Assembly (NCBI RefSeq): GCF_027580225.2
Contig: NC_073361.2
Coordinates: 24,694,001-24,758,000 of the forward strand
DNA: 64,000 nucleotides
DNA from: Misgurnus anguillicaudatus
Taxonomy: Eukaryota > Chordata > Actinopteri > Cypriniformes > Cobitidae
Reading direction: 5' to 3'
Shown here: piece after piece, positions 23,401 to 38,400 of the stretch
Layout: every line of letters starts with the position of its first letter
How positions within the stretch are numbered: position 1 is the first letter of the stretch
Notes under the pieces: generated by a model
The model's database searches: none
What the model saw: only the letters and a program-made list of their open reading frames with translations
What the model was told of the DNA's origin: nothing
Translations under genes and position numbers: made by a program

Positions 23401-26400
23401 CACTTTGGGGCTTTCTTTCTCAGAAAGCATTGAAATTGAGACTGCTGTGAGCGCTGTTGGAGAACGTCACGATGGCTACCAGATGTAGGCAATGGGGTTC
23501 GTCTCTGACGGCTGGGTCCTTGGGTGTGGACGCTTGTAGGGGAAATGGGAACGGGAATATGGTCTCCATAGCCAAGGCGTTAAAAACAGAGCGCCATCAA
23601 TTATACAAAGACATTGACAGCTAACAGAACTCATTTGCTCGTTTAAGTGTTCATCTGACGTTTCCAAGATACATTTAGTTATTTTTTCCATGTGTTTAGT
23701 AGTTTAGATTAAAACTGATGGTGACAGACAGTGAGACGCTTACACTAGAGATGAATGGGTTTGGGTAATAATAAGCACTGTTCAAAATTTACATCTACAA
23801 GGCATTCAGACAAATTTAAATGATTTGAAGAGACAGTTCAGCCAAAGTTTTGTCATTATTCACTCTCAAGTTGTTCCAAAACTGAATTAATTTCTTTGTT
23901 TCGCCTAACACAAAGGAAAATATTATGAGCGTCTGTCACCAAACCGTTTTGGAGCACCTATTATGGTGCTCCAAAACTGCTTGATTACAAACATTTTTCA
24001 AAATATCTTCGTTTTCAGCGAAGCAAAGAAATGTATAAAGGTTTTGAACAATATAAGGGTGAGTAAATGATGACAAAATTTTCATTTTTGGGTGAACTAT
24101 CCCTTTAATGTTTTCACTTACTAAACCAAGTCATTCCCTGTAACTGCATTTCGCTGTCATTTTGTCATTGCAACCCCTTTGTAATATTGAATATAACTTG
24201 TTGTATATTAAGATACTGAAGTGAAATTGGTTTTATAATCAGTTCTACTGTTTTAAATCTACCTCGATGTGTTTTCATTAGGGTGTGTGTGTGTTTTGTG
24301 TGTTGAGGAAGAAGACACGTGTCCACACCTCCACGTGTGGCATCCAGCAGTCAGTTTTTTATTTTTTTAACTCTCTCAATAATTTAACCACCGAGCTGCA
24401 GATGACGAGAGCCTTCCGAGAAATAAGACTCTAGATTTCATAGTGAACGTAATATCAAGATTGACTTTATTTTGGTATTACTGTGAGAAAAAATCTGATA
24501 AAGTACAATAGTTTCGCATTTAGTGTAGGGGATGAAGTTCTTTGAGGTCGGAAAACTTCTATAGGTTGGCTGCTATGTTAAAATGTGATTATGCCATGTT
24601 CATTATAAAGGGTTATTCCCGGATTTAAAGCAGACAGCGCCACAGGAGAGTTGGGAATAAAATGCCAATAGCATTTACACATGTGTGCCACCATCAATAA
24701 AATGGCATACGGTCTTTTACCAGTTACTTGTAACTCAAAGTCTGGCACTGACAATTTTAAGAGCCTGATGCACAGTTTGTGATTATAGACCAACAAATCT
24801 CTCATGCATATCTGGATTTCTGCTGTTGACCTACTGTAGAAGATTAAGGATGAGAAATGTCAAGCAAACTAAGATTACAAGCAAGCAAAATCTTACAAGA
24901 CTTTTATCAGATGCAAACAGATTTTAAAAAGAGGAAAGTAAGATTGTGTTTAAAAAAACTGTGCCATGATAAAGATGCCGTTCATCTGTCTGGAAACCCT
25001 AAGGTTTCCTTTTATATTCCTATCGTTTTATATTGATATAGTTAGGCTGTACCCAGTTTGCTCACTCTGAAATTTAGTTTTTACTGTGACTCTTTGTACG
25101 TGTAATATGGATAATGTCTTTTTTATAGATCTCCACCCAAACGCTGCGGTCGGAGTTGCCCTGCGAGCTCCCTCTGTAGCTCACCCCACTGAAATAACAG
25201 CAAAACCGCTGGTCTCCAAACACACCTGCTTTTCATTTTAGCCATGCTGATTATAGTCTCTGTGAAATGAAGTACTAAGTTGAAGCCCTGTGAGCTTGAA
25301 AAGAACTTGAAACAAATCCAAACATGACGTTCCTCGAGTGTACTTTATTTCTATACGATAAAAAAAATTATGCTGTTCATAATTACTCCACATTATTATC
25401 AGTGCCATAGCAAGTGCCTTTTATTAATGATCTTTTATAAGAGATTTGACACATAAAACACCCTAGCAACTGCATAGCAACACAACATCATCTAGTGCTG
25501 CACGATAATGAAGAAAAATTAGATATACGATATGCAATACGATAATGCTTTACGTTTATTGGATTCATATTAAATTATATTAAAATTGATATAACAACTT
25601 TGAAATATGAAAGCATCACTCTGTCTTGCCAATCTCTTAAATATATTTATTGATCTAAAATTATATACATCATTTTTTTAAGTATTAACATCATTCAGTT
25701 ATCGGAAACTATTGCGATATGCACATTTGCATTATTTGCAATACATTCAATCAACATATCTTGCTGACCTAGGAAAAACACACATTTTAAAATCTTTTTT
25801 ACAGTGTACAGTACTTGCTTGCATAAAAATTTTGTTGCTTTGACGTAAACATATTAGTTGACTGAAAGTATTGTGTCAAGTAATATTTTCAAATTGAATT
25901 AACTCACAAATTTAGGGCAACTAGGTAACTTACTTTTTAAAGTTGAACCAATTTTTTTATTGTACACTTATGGCCGGTTTCCAGGACAGGGATTAGACTA
26001 GTCCTAGACTAAAATAAATGTTAGAGCTGTCCAAACTCAAAACAGCTTGCACTGACATATCTTTAAATACATCAGCGCCCTTTGTTTTGCCTCAAAATGC
26101 ACATAAGTATGGTTTTTAGTAAGGTATGTTTGTTAAAACAAGTTATAGTTCCCAATTAAACTCAGGTCTAGTCCTGGTTTAAGCTAATTGCTGTCTGGGA
26201 AACCACCCCTTACTGTAGCTACAGGCACCATTCAGACCACCCTGGCAACCACCAAGCAAGTGGTTGTAAGTGCTTGCAAATTCATTTGTGGTTGATTCAT
26301 CTTAAAGGTTAAAAATCTGTTGTGATGGGAAATCAATGTTGAAGGACATAAAGGAAATTGCGGCGCTCCGCTTTCAGGTTATGATAAAGTTGTCCACATT

Positions 26401-29400
26401 GTCTCCGTTGTTTCATGGGATTAAACTGACATTTTATCTCTGGCTCAAGTGGACGTCATATGCCACCAAGGTTGATAGGGGCTTCGAGCTACTAGTAGAG
26501 GCAAAGTCTGCAAGATTGGCTCTGTCATCCTTTGGGTGATGGATGAAAGGAGAGAAATAGCCTTTGGAAAGAAAGGGCACTCTTGGGAGATCGAGAGCAG
26601 ATTGAGACAAAGGAGGAACCCAGAAGTGAAGATGTTTTAATCCCTCTCCTGACACATCCGCAGGAATTGGACAGGTATTTTTCATGTACAAGGGATGAGT
26701 TTGAGTTTAACAGGTTTGTGCAGCCGTTTTGTCATTTGATATTGGAAAAGACAAAGTGCTTGACTTCGGATTTCCAGGTTTGCGTGGCCCAAATTGCATC
26801 TGGCACCATGAGTGTCTTCTTCATTTTGTGTGTTATAAAGGGTGATTTAAGACATGCTGAATTGTCTTAAGAGTTTATTTGTGTAAATATTGTGATTGAC
26901 CATCTAGCTACTGTACAGTAGTCTAAGTGGGAACATCTGGTCTGGTTTTGCATTGTCCTGTCACCTCCCTCAATGGCCTGCATCGGTTAGTTTGTTATTC
27001 AACTTTCATTCAAAAACCAATTCTGTTGCCTAATGGCCAAGGTGAAAATGGCTAAACAGACTTTAAAATGTCTGTACAAAACTATAATCACCAGAATACC
27101 TTCATTCATGGGGAGGAGATCAAGTTCTGAAAAAAACTTGTTTACTTGAAAGTCAAAGCGTTCTGTAGGTCATCGCTTACATGAATATTGAAAGACATGG
27201 ATGTACCAGAAATAAAATGCTTCAAAGTTTATTTTGACAGTTAGTGTCAAGACTTTTAGAGGAAAGATCCAAGTCTTTTGGGAAACCTCTTGAAGTTTTA
27301 GTTTTTAGAGGTTTAGAGTTATTGTAGAAACATTTGTTTTAACCATCAATTCCCATGTAAACGTATGAAAGGAGAATTCCTTATGCTATGCTTCAAAACA
27401 TTTTAACTGGCTAAAAGTAAAAGTTGTAGATGAATTAATGTGAACTTTGTAATGTCTGTTTCAAGGCTGAGCACATGAAACGTGCCGCTCAAGGTTGGCC
27501 GCAAGAATTAAAGGGAAAAAAGTAAATGAAGTGAGAGTGTTTGTAATGAAGCGCCGTGTAATGATTTCCAAGTGTTTTCCTTTGCCGAGTCCTCCTTCAT
27601 GTGTGGATGAATTTCGTTAAAGGAAAACATAACTGTTTTTCAATATTTTACTATGTTCTTACCTATCTTTTTCAATGCGTGCACTTAATCTTTGTTCAGC
27701 GCGCCGTGAATGTGTTAGCGTTTAGCATAGCCCCATTCATTCCTTAGGATCCAAGCAGGGATGAATTAAAGGCTGCGTCCGAAAACTCTGAATTGCTGCC
27801 TTCTGAGGCAGCTTTCCAAGGCAGCAAGGCATCAAGGCATGTCCGAATTCAATGTTTGGTTTACTTCCTGTCTCCTGAGATACCTATGCGTGGACGTACA
27901 TTAAGAATGTGATTGGTCGAGTCCGGTCGAGTTCGAAAAAATAAAATGGCGGCCAAGGACGCGACTGAACTACCAATTTAGTGTAAATAAAGGTATATTT
28001 TCACTTTTTACACCTTTTAATTGCATTTCTAGCGAGAAATTATTATTGTAGTTTTCAAATATGTGATTAGTTATCACAAAGGCGCTCTCTGTTTAAATTT
28101 CAAACACGCTGCCTTAGAAGTGTGTCCGAAAGTCTTTCTCTGAGCTACCTTCATGCCTCCGAAGTCATTTCCTCATGAGGCAGCGAGGCAACGAGTCACT
28201 GCCTTGAGTTTTCGGACGCAGCAAGAGCCACCAAACACTTCCATGTTTTCCTTATTTAAAGACTGCTACATGAGTAGTTACACATTTAAGTATGGTGGCC
28301 CAAAATAAAACATGGGAATTTTTTAGGCGGATAAAAACGTACAAATATATTGTATGGCAGAAGAGCACTTTGTTTGCAGCACTTCGACCTCGGCGCGCAG
28401 TAACATGATCACTCCTGACCACTCCCCCTCTCGCTTAAACTTCCGTCAATTTTACAAAACCGTGGTGTTTTCCTTTAACTATTCAAGTCTTGATTCACAC
28501 TCAATGAAGGAAGCATTTTGGTATTATGTTACTATGGCAACTAGTAAGCCTCTCTCCTAATATAATGCTGTATTTGTGTGGGGACAGTACCCTGAGGTTG
28601 CTCGGCTATCTTACCTTTACGGCTCTCCCTTTTATGAGCGAGTCTGCGATTCTGCTAAATTGAAAAAGCCCCTGAAATGCTAGATGTATGGATGTCACTC
28701 GCGCTTTCTCACACTTTCCCCCGGGGGAGAAAAAAGTCTTCTCGCTGGCTGCTTATATTTGAGAAAAAGCCCTTCATCTTGTTCGCCGAAGACTACTGAG
28801 CATGTCATCTAACTGGAGTGACAAGGTTTTCATTTTCTTACAATTTTACACCAAATTGAATCATATGTAGGGTCTGCCCTCATAAAATACACTGGCGATG
28901 GCATATTGCTGGCAGATGGTGGTTTGGTGACATGGTGCTGTTTGGTAACCCAAAAAATTTGATAGATCATAGATGGATTTTTATTTGCTCATGTTAATGT
29001 TTGCTCATGTCGGCTTTGTCTTATATGTGTACCTTAAATAAAATAGAAATGACAATACATTGTTAACAAACTGCAGGAGTACAGAATTGTATTATTAATG
29101 TGATTGTATAGCTCAGATATATTGGTCTGGAAAGAGTTTGAGAAATGTTTGATATTGTTTTTAAAGCAACACTCATTTTCCAGCTCCCCTAGAGTGAAAC
29201 ATTTGATTTTTACTGTTTTGGAATTCATTCAGCCGATTTTCGGGTCTGGTGGTACCACTTTTGGCATAGCTTAGCATAATCCATTGAATCTTTCTATTTA
29301 AAACTTGACTCTTCTGTAGTTACATTGTGTACTAAGACCGCCTGCTGCAACCATGTTACGGCAGCAAAGTCCTTGATTATTACGCGAGAATGAGAGTATA

Positions 29401-32400
29401 GTTCCTAGCCATATCAATCCTGAAAATCGCAACTTTTAATTTTCTGTTGGTCTTAGTACACGATGTAACTACAGAAGAGCCAAGTTTCAAACAGGAAAAA
29501 CATCGAAACTCTTAGTTTTAGCGCGATGCTAATGGTCTAATCAGATTCAATGGATCATGCTAAGCTATGCTAAAAGTGGTAGCGCCAGACACGGAGACCA
29601 GCTGAATAGACTCCAAACTGGCAAGAACCAAATATCCAACTCTAGGGGAGCTGGAAAATGAACATATAGATTTTGATCTGGCAAATGTGAGACATCTCCA
29701 TTGAGATGCTATCTGTTGCAGCAGACTTTGCCCCATTGCACTTGATCTGTAATGCTGTCTAGAGAAAACAATTGGGGTATTAAAGAGATAAAGGTTTTAT
29801 GTATTTTTTAATGTACCCTAAAGTATCATATTCATGAAGCAATAAGTTAATACTATAAGATTAGTTTGTCTGCATGCCAAATCCTTCTTGATTTGGATAA
29901 TATTGTAGTAACAGACTCTTCTGTTGGTGGGTTGGTCTATAGATCTGCCTTATTCAATATGAGCCAAAGACTGCAGACGGAATATAAAAATACACTAACA
30001 GCAACCATTCGTCCCCACGGTCCAGAGCATTAAACACACTCTCCAAACACGCCTCTCATCCGCCGCCTTTCAGGGAAAAAACTATACAAGCTCTCTGCTG
30101 CTCATTTTTCTCTCACTTGCTTTTCGCTCTTTATTCCCATGATGGTGCTGCTCTTTGTCTGAAGGTATCATATATAAAAGCTATTGATTATCCAGAGCCG
30201 AAGGGACACCAATCACACCAATGTAAATATTTGATAAGGGTGCCATCTTAGATCTTGCTCTCGTTTTTTCAGTTTTGCTCATGGTGGGGAGATGCAGTCT
30301 AATAAGATGTTGTGTTTTGACATTGATTCTTGCCTTGTTTGCCCATAAATAATTTGTTATGACCTTTTCTTGCATGGTGTACAAAATCCCATAATGCATA
30401 GCAAAACAGTGCTTTATTATTGGGTTGGCTTTTCTGGGATGGCTATTCACTAGTGTGTTTTTTTCATGGGGATTTATATGAAAGATTATCAATTAGGTCA
30501 GGTACTGATATTGAACTGATGGGACCTGCCTAACATCGGTGTAGGTTGTCTTTTGCTATTCCACATGAACCAGACTATATGAGATCAGTATGGGAATTTA
30601 TGGTCTTTTTTCAAAGCTAGACTATCATACTTGCTCTCCTTTTGTTTTTATAGCCTTGTTGGAGCTTGAAGGCTCTAATGGTCTCTAAGACATATATTAT
30701 GACCAATTATGACCTTTTTTAGTTCTCCACTAAGGGAATAATTGCTTCTTCTGAATAGGTCCTTCAGTACAATGTTTCCATAAACTTATGGTCGTTCGTT
30801 TGCGGTTAGCAACTGCAGTCACAATTGCCTTGTTGCCAAGTCCCTGGCCAGTTGGGTTCCACAAACGTCCAAGGGCTCTCTGGTTTGGCAGTGAGAAAAC
30901 TTGGAGACGGCAAAACCGCAGTATATATACACATGTGCGCACCGTTTCAATTTCAGGCCTTGTTCCAGACCACCACGGGGTCCTCACAGCACTAGCCATA
31001 AACTGACCACCAGAGGTGATGGAAACAACTGCCATGTTGTCTGAGATGTGTGCACCGCATGTCTTAGTCTGTTTTTATACACCTAGCAGCGTTGCATTAC
31101 CTAATAGCCCTGAGATTAGAGATTTGTATGTTTAAGCTAAGAATAATTTAGGTTGGTGAATGCCAAATGCACCCAAATATACTTCTGGTCAAAGGGTTTT
31201 GCACAGACTTATTTCACGTCACATTGACTCGGCTCAGGAACAAATCAAATCGTGTGACATGAGTAACAGACTCGCTCATGATGTGACCTCATGTTGTGAC
31301 CTCTTTTACACCTCTTCGTATCAATGTGGCAATAAAGCTCAGTTGAAGATGCTGAAGAATTCATTCGGAGAGACAGCTGTCCTATTGATCACGAAACATT
31401 TAGTCATTAATTAATGCTAATGTGGCGGTAAATCAGAGCAGCGGTTAATGGATTGGTGAAGATGGATCTGCTTGGAAGTGTAAATTATAAACAGTGTGCT
31501 GTAATGCATATTCTGCCCGTATTGATTATTTGTGCAATTGTCTGGCTGATGCGTTGCAATGCTTAACAGTGCATTTTAGCTTGTGCAAACAGATTTTGTA
31601 TTTTAATCGTTGCCTTTTGTCGACCAATTAAAAGGATAATGGAATAAAGGACATGGGATGAAATGCTATACCTAAGCACAACAACCCAATGTTTTCATGC
31701 ATGTGTGCAAGAATGTGTTTGTGATGCAGACAGGAAATTAAATGCATACATGCAGTTCATTTTTCTAATTGGAATTAAATTACAGTCTTATGCCTTCTAA
31801 AACGACTACACTCCAAAAAAAAATTTGCCATTCTTCCCAGACGCGTTCTGGCCAGGATTGGGGGTTCGTCTTCTGGAAGTCGTATTTGTAGACCGCATAC
31901 GTCATAGAGGATTATTATTATTGTTACAGAAAAAAAAAACATTACATTTTAAGGTAAGAATGAAACTATGATTGTATGTCTTATGTTTTTAACTGAATGG
32001 CGTATGCGGTGAACAAATACGACTTCCGGAAGACGCACCGAAATCCTGGACAGGATGCATCCGGGAAGAATGGCACCTATGGTCATCCTAGCTTAGCATG
32101 ACTTGCTGTATCTAAACGTTAAGCGACACCTTTCAAACCCTGCTTCCAAAAATAGCCTTGACTCTGCACTCCATTAGCACTGTCCAAAGTTCAGCATTAG
32201 TCGCTTGGAAAAAGCCTCTCTCTCTCTTCACCTTTGAGGGAAATATGTTGGAGGCATTGTGCTGTGGCTGATCAGATCTGACATGTTTGGGATGTGTTTG
32301 CAGAAATATGGGGTTTGCTTTTAGTTCAAGGCCAACATGGGAGTCTGGCACAGCGTCCCAGAGGGGAAGCGCTTTAATGCACATACACCAATCACTGATT

Positions 32401-35400
32401 CACTCTGCTCCAACATAACCCAGGCCATGCACACACAAATGCGACTGCCACGTGCCTACGGTTAGTCTAATGCTGCGGGCCGATGTTTGTTATGCCTCGC
32501 TGGAGAAGCTGACGAGAACCAAAGGGAAACCTCCTCGCATAACATCCAGGCCAACTTCCCTCCTTTTCTTGATTGTTCTCATATCTCCTCTCCTATCTCT
32601 ACTACTGATGTCTCCATTTTAGAAATAGACTGCTTTTGCTTTCTTTCGATTTATTCTTTAGTATGTGTGCACTTAAAAGTCTAATCGAACTTTTCTTTCT
32701 TTTCACTAGCATGTCGGTCAGGTTTCTACAAAGCTTCTGCCATGGATGCATACTGCGTGAAGTGTCCTCCACACAGTTACTCCCATCAGGACAAAGCATC
32801 CGAGTGTGTGTGCGAGAGAGGCTTTTACCGGGCCGAAATGGACCCCCGCTCTATGCCTTGCACAAGTAAGCAAAGCTTCCTATGTATGTTAGCAAAAAAT
32901 AAACAATTTCTTTGCAGGTCAATCTTACCGTGGGTTCACACCAGCCGCGTTTGAAGCGTCAAAATCTTGTCTACCACGTCTAGTTTGCCGCTCAAACATT
33001 TTGAAAGCATTTGCGGGTCTAGAGCAAACATTTGATGCGCGTCAGAGGCAAAATCCGCTTCTTGTGGGAGGGACAAGTGCTATGCAGTTGTCTGTTTGCA
33101 AGATGGCTGATGTTGATCGTGCATTAATCGAGAGAGTTACCGGTTTGTATTTGGTAACCTTACTATAGGGGGAAAATAGTTTAAAAAACGGCAGGAATGT
33201 TTCGGGTCGATAAACATCACATGACTCAAAAGTGAAATGTGCATTTACAACTTACCAGGTTGCCTAATGTCCTCACTGACACTTTTCCAACCGAGGTCCT
33301 TTTTATTCCTGTCTCTATAGAAATAAGAACTTGTGTCGTATAGCTCCGGGTGACTGCTCACAGACAATATCAAGCGACTCCGGGCGGGGCTGCCGCCACA
33401 GCAGCAAGCAGGCTCCTGATTGGTTAACGCGGAGCGAACATCCGCCAAAGTTCCAATTTTTCAACTTGGACGTCAGCCGCAAATCCGCGTGAAACGGAAA
33501 TTGCACAAAAAGAACCATTCGCGCATACCGCGTCAGACGCTCAATTCGCACCATTAGCGCAAACTAGACCGGCGAATGAGGCGGAATCATGTCTACCACG
33601 CCGTGCCAAACGCCTCATTCGCGCCGCGACACCTCCAGACGCACGTCAATGCGTCTTCACATTGACTTAACATTAAAATCACTCGAGTTTGATGCCTCTA
33701 CCATGGCTGGTGTGAACGCAGCATTAATCTTTTTGTTGGGATAAATAGTGGTTATTTAGGCTCTTATGAATGATAACTGTACAATTCCTATGTGCACGTT
33801 CATCAGGACCGCCCTCTGCACCCGGCAACCCAGTTTCCATGGTGAACGAGACTGCGGTTACCCTCGAATGGAGTCCACCCCGTGAAAACGGCGGCCGTGG
33901 AGATGTCACCTACAGCGTCCACTGCCGGAAGTGCTCCGGAGAGACAGGCATGGGGCGAGATGTTGAAAAGTGTGTTCCCTGCGGAAGCGGGCCACGGTTT
34001 AACCCGAGGCAGTTCGGCTTGATGCATCCCAGAGTTTTGATCACAGAACTGCAACCCCACACCAACTACACCTTCAGTATAGAAGCCCTAAATGGAGTGT
34101 CGGATCTTAGCCCCAGTCCACGTCAAATGGTGTCTGTGAACGTCACCACTAGCCAAACAGGTGAGATGACATGTGTTGCAATTCATGTTTTTCACGGAGG
34201 AATGCTCGGTTTCATAAGAATGTCAGTAATGATTTTTACAAAAAAACATCCTTTTTTTGGCCTTTTTCATTTACACAATTCTGTACGGCATGATTCGCAA
34301 AACAGAATGTTTTTATGTCTCTGCGAGAAAGGTCCGGGGTTTATGTAGCACTCAAGGTCTTTAAACATCCTTATGTTACACATTCATCTCGCCCACGCTT
34401 TTAAATCTCAGGCTTTAGTCACGAAATATCTTGTATCCTTTTCTTTCATTGAAGTGTAGTTCTGTATAGCTTCGAGTGTGTTCAGTTTTACCTCACGTGA
34501 CCTTTAAACACGCACTTATTTTTTGCACCGGAGCCTGTCATTGGTCGAGAGGATGGACAGGCTCTTCATCCGTAGTATACAATGATTCAGCTCCTCATCA
34601 ACACAGAGAGAGAGCGAGAGAGCAAACAGGGGTGAAAATCTGAAGTCCAAGATGAGAGCCGCACAGGATGCCTAGATCAACAGCCTCTCACTCTTATGAG
34701 ACTTGACAGGGCTGTAACCATGGTAACGACACCAGAGGCGGGGACATCTCGAGGCATACGTGACCGTGATTGGCCTACATTTCGAGTGCTTGGCCTCGGG
34801 TCCACTCTGCTTGAAATATTCAAGAGACTATTCGCCATGTGTCAGGAGGGCTCTTGGATGATGTAGTAGTTGTATTTGCATGTTATGTGCGGTGACGGAT
34901 GTTTCGCCGCACGTGTTTCATCAGCAGGTGTGTGATTGATGGCAGACTGAATATTTATAAATGCAGATTTTGAGGTAATAAAAAATCACTTGAATACATC
35001 AAAAAAGTCGACAGATGTGTGACTTCATAAATGACAGACAGAAAGCAGATGGGTGATTCTCACGAAACCCAGACTTGGGTGTCCAGCATCAGATTTTTTT
35101 AAAAAACCTTGAAGCCATTTTTTTTTGCACATATAGGATTAAGGTCTGAACTTACTATAAATTATTTTTAGAGAATTATTTACATTTTTTAGTTTATTAT
35201 TATCAAAAAATATCATTACCGCAACATGATATTACATTAAATATATGCATTTACAAACTCATGTTTCGGTAATGAGAACTAAAAAGTTGTCTATGTACTA
35301 TGACAAACAAAATTTCAACTTTGATCTGGAGAGAAAAAATAAGAACTGCTTACCTGGTAGCCATCTTGAGTGTCACAGTCAATTATGTCCCTTCCAACAA

Positions 35401-38400
35401 TTATTTTTTTTTTTTTTGAAAATGTTAGTTCTTTGAGGGCTTAAACATTGATTGAAAATTGTTGCGGAGGATGAGGTAAATTTTTCTTGGACACATGTAT
35501 ATTACTTATTATTGTCTCTGCATTTACCAATGATTACCAAATATCACATGTTTCTTTACTGTAGATGTTTATATTATAAAATGCACTGAAGCTTTTTATT
35601 TTTTAGATTTTTTAATTATAAATATTTCCATGTCAAAGAACCCAAATCCAGTCATAGACACGTTGCGGTAATGACAATTTTCCCCTTAAATGTAAAAAAA
35701 AAGTTTGTATGATGTCATTTGAAATCATGTGCAAAATAGTACATGAAGAGATGTTTGTACTGTATGCTTCTTATTTTGATACTCTTACTTTGCATTTACT
35801 TTTTTATCAAAATGTTTCATGACACCTTATAAGTCTAATTTCGCGAGAATCACCCAGAAGCCACATTTAATTCTGTATTGGTAGAGCATTGCGTTAGCAG
35901 TGCAAAGGTCATGGATAAGAGTACTGAAGCTAAAAAAATGCACTAATATTTGTTTTGAATAAAATGTAAATGCATTATGCATTATGTACTATTATACGGT
36001 CACGCGTCACGTTCTGTATTATGATGTTTTTGCTTTCCACTCATTACTGCGAGTTAAAGTCTGTCTTTCGTCTGTGACGTAAACAAATGTTGAAGTGTCA
36101 GCGTAGCTATTTGTTTATCAGTATAAGAGTGTTTGTTTGTGTACTCTAGTTCACAGTGTCACTGCTTAAGTGCCGCAAGGCAGATCGGAGTATTGCACGG
36201 TTAAGACTTTTTCGTTTCTCGCTCATTAAAGATCGAAACGTCAGCGCCTTCATTCATCACGGGCTGCCGGGGCCCAAAACGGGAGCCTCTCGTTTGTACT
36301 CACAATCTGACACCGTCATTAGCACCTCTGCTTCTCTGTCGGCTCAAAGCGGGTGAATCTACTGCTGCCGTACCGATAGAAATGTAAGGTGCCCTGGCTT
36401 CTTGCCAGCTACGTAGTACGGGTGAAAATTACTCTCGGCAAACACAGAATAATTTATCACTCCCCCCGAAAAATGACGCTGCCCCGACGCACCTCTCACA
36501 CTCTTTAATTAGAAGTGTAATTAATCCTTTTGCATAGAACATCAATCTTAATACATCATCTTGCTCTTTCTCTTTTTTAGTGAGTGTCATCGTAAAGGAA
36601 AGAAAGGGCACCGACAGTGTAACGCTGGCATGGCACGGTCCAGAACCTTCTGATGGGACCGTTGTGGAATATGAGGTCACCTATTATGAAAAGGTTAGTA
36701 GCTTTGGGTTTTTCTCCCGGCTCTCACTAACAACATCATCTCTGTGACCTTTTGGCCCTGTGTGGATCTTATCTGCACTGATTGGACATATGGCACACTG
36801 GCTTTTATCAGACCCTCGGGAGAAGCTGTAATGTTAACACATAGACAGGGTCCGTTTGGACCCAATTATTATTCATGGCTGTCCAGTCTCTCCCGAAACC
36901 CTTCAAACGTATAAAATTTGACTTGATGACATTATTTTCCAGGACACTTACGTGTGATGCCTGACAAATTCGTTTTGTTTTTTAATATTTTACTATGTTT
37001 TTACCTCAATTTAGACAAATTAATACATACCTATATCTTTTTTCAATGCGTGCACTTTTAATCTTTGTACAGCACATTGTGAATGTGTTAGCATTTAGCC
37101 TAGCCCCATTCATTCCTTAGGATCCAAGCATGGATGAATTTAGAAGTCACCAAACACTTCTATGTTTTTCCAATTTAAAGACTGTTACATGTGTAACTAC
37201 TCAAGTAAGTATGGTGGCACAAAATATGTTTGGAGCCATAGGAATGAATGGGGCCATGCCAAATGCCAACAAACTCAAGAAGCACTGTACAAAGACCAAA
37301 AAAGGACGCACTGAAAAAAGATAGGTATGTATTAACTCATCTAAGTTGAGGTAAGAACATAGTAAAAGTACATAGTAAAAAATTGAAAACGGTGGTGTTT
37401 TCCTTTAATGCTGCGTTCACACCAACCGAGGTAGAGGCGTCAAGCGCAAGTGATTTTAATGTTAAGTCAATGTTTGTGTGCCAATGATGCGTTTAGTATG
37501 GCGCAGTAAACGCGCGAGTTAAAACGTTTGCGAAAAAAGTGCGCTTCAGGAGCTTGCTCTAGTAGTGACGTGATTACAGAAAGCGAGCGGAGTCGCAGAA
37601 GCCCCTCCTATGACGCGAATTTCCGCATGAATCTCTTGATGACTAAAATTTCACGCACGGCTTCCACGCGCAAATGAAGCAGGTAAACTTAAAATGTTGA
37701 AGCGGCAAACTAGACGTGGTAGACGTGAATTTGACGCCTCAAACGCAGCTGGTGTGAACACACGGTTAGAAATCTGACAAAAGTCCAATTTTCTAGGTGT
37801 GTTTAACTCAACGCAGTTTTGGTAGCCCAAAGATAAAAAAACATAAAACGTGATCCGTATATGTGCTTTAAAATCAGATTTGTTACTATAGTAACATGTG
37901 AAGATATACACCAGATGCTTGCATACACTGTCTGTAGAAACAAATCAGATTTCATTACTTGCAGTATAAACAGTCAATAAAAATGTACACATCATTTAGA
38001 CATCATTCACGCTTACTGCAGTAAAGTTAAAGCAGATAAGTGATTCAATGCTTTGCAGTATTTTTTTGTTTACAACCTCCTGTATCGTATTATTGGGCTA
38101 TGTGGCAGACAGGGTGACTGATAATTATTATGATTTATTCAGGTGATTATGGGCTATGTGACTTCGAGCTTACAGATGGACGCGCTTAGCCGCTGCCGTG
38201 TCCATGACTGTTTGATGTTGTCTGTTTGGCTCGTATTGGATTTTATAGCACCATCTATAAGGCCATCCCTCCACAGGGTGTGACATTTTTGCCATGAACA
38301 TTTATTTAAGTGGTGCACCATGTGCATTTTAAGTGAATAGCTTACGTGCAAATTCGTGAAATATGTGCACACTGTATGGGATTCTCCAGACAATGAGGTG

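Larger units (their letters stand above)
18000..32709 (+). other. Intron 3 (14.7 kb)
   Basis: Holds the polypyrimidine tract (18785-20473), a possible transposon fossil (21690-22255), a foldback (23829-24106), a MITE (25972-26209), a nested pair (27618-28477), foldback D copy 2 (29163-29660) and a hairpin repeat (31827-32085). Nothing recognisable in 18000-18780, 20480-21690, 22260-23825, 24110-25970, 26215-27615, 28480-29160, 29665-31820 and 32090-32709. Open frames of 60-100 codons there look random. Confidence 0.6.

Noticed and set aside
26583..26870. 95-codon + strand frame ([18 protein letters not shown] start)
   Set aside because: No splice or promoter context, opposite-strand frame of similar length, no domain. 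Likely chance.
36581..36693. Missing exon between exon 5 and exon 6 supplying the usual NQAAPS linker
   Set aside because: The splice phases of exons 5 and 6 join directly, and no small in-phase exon was seen in intron 5.
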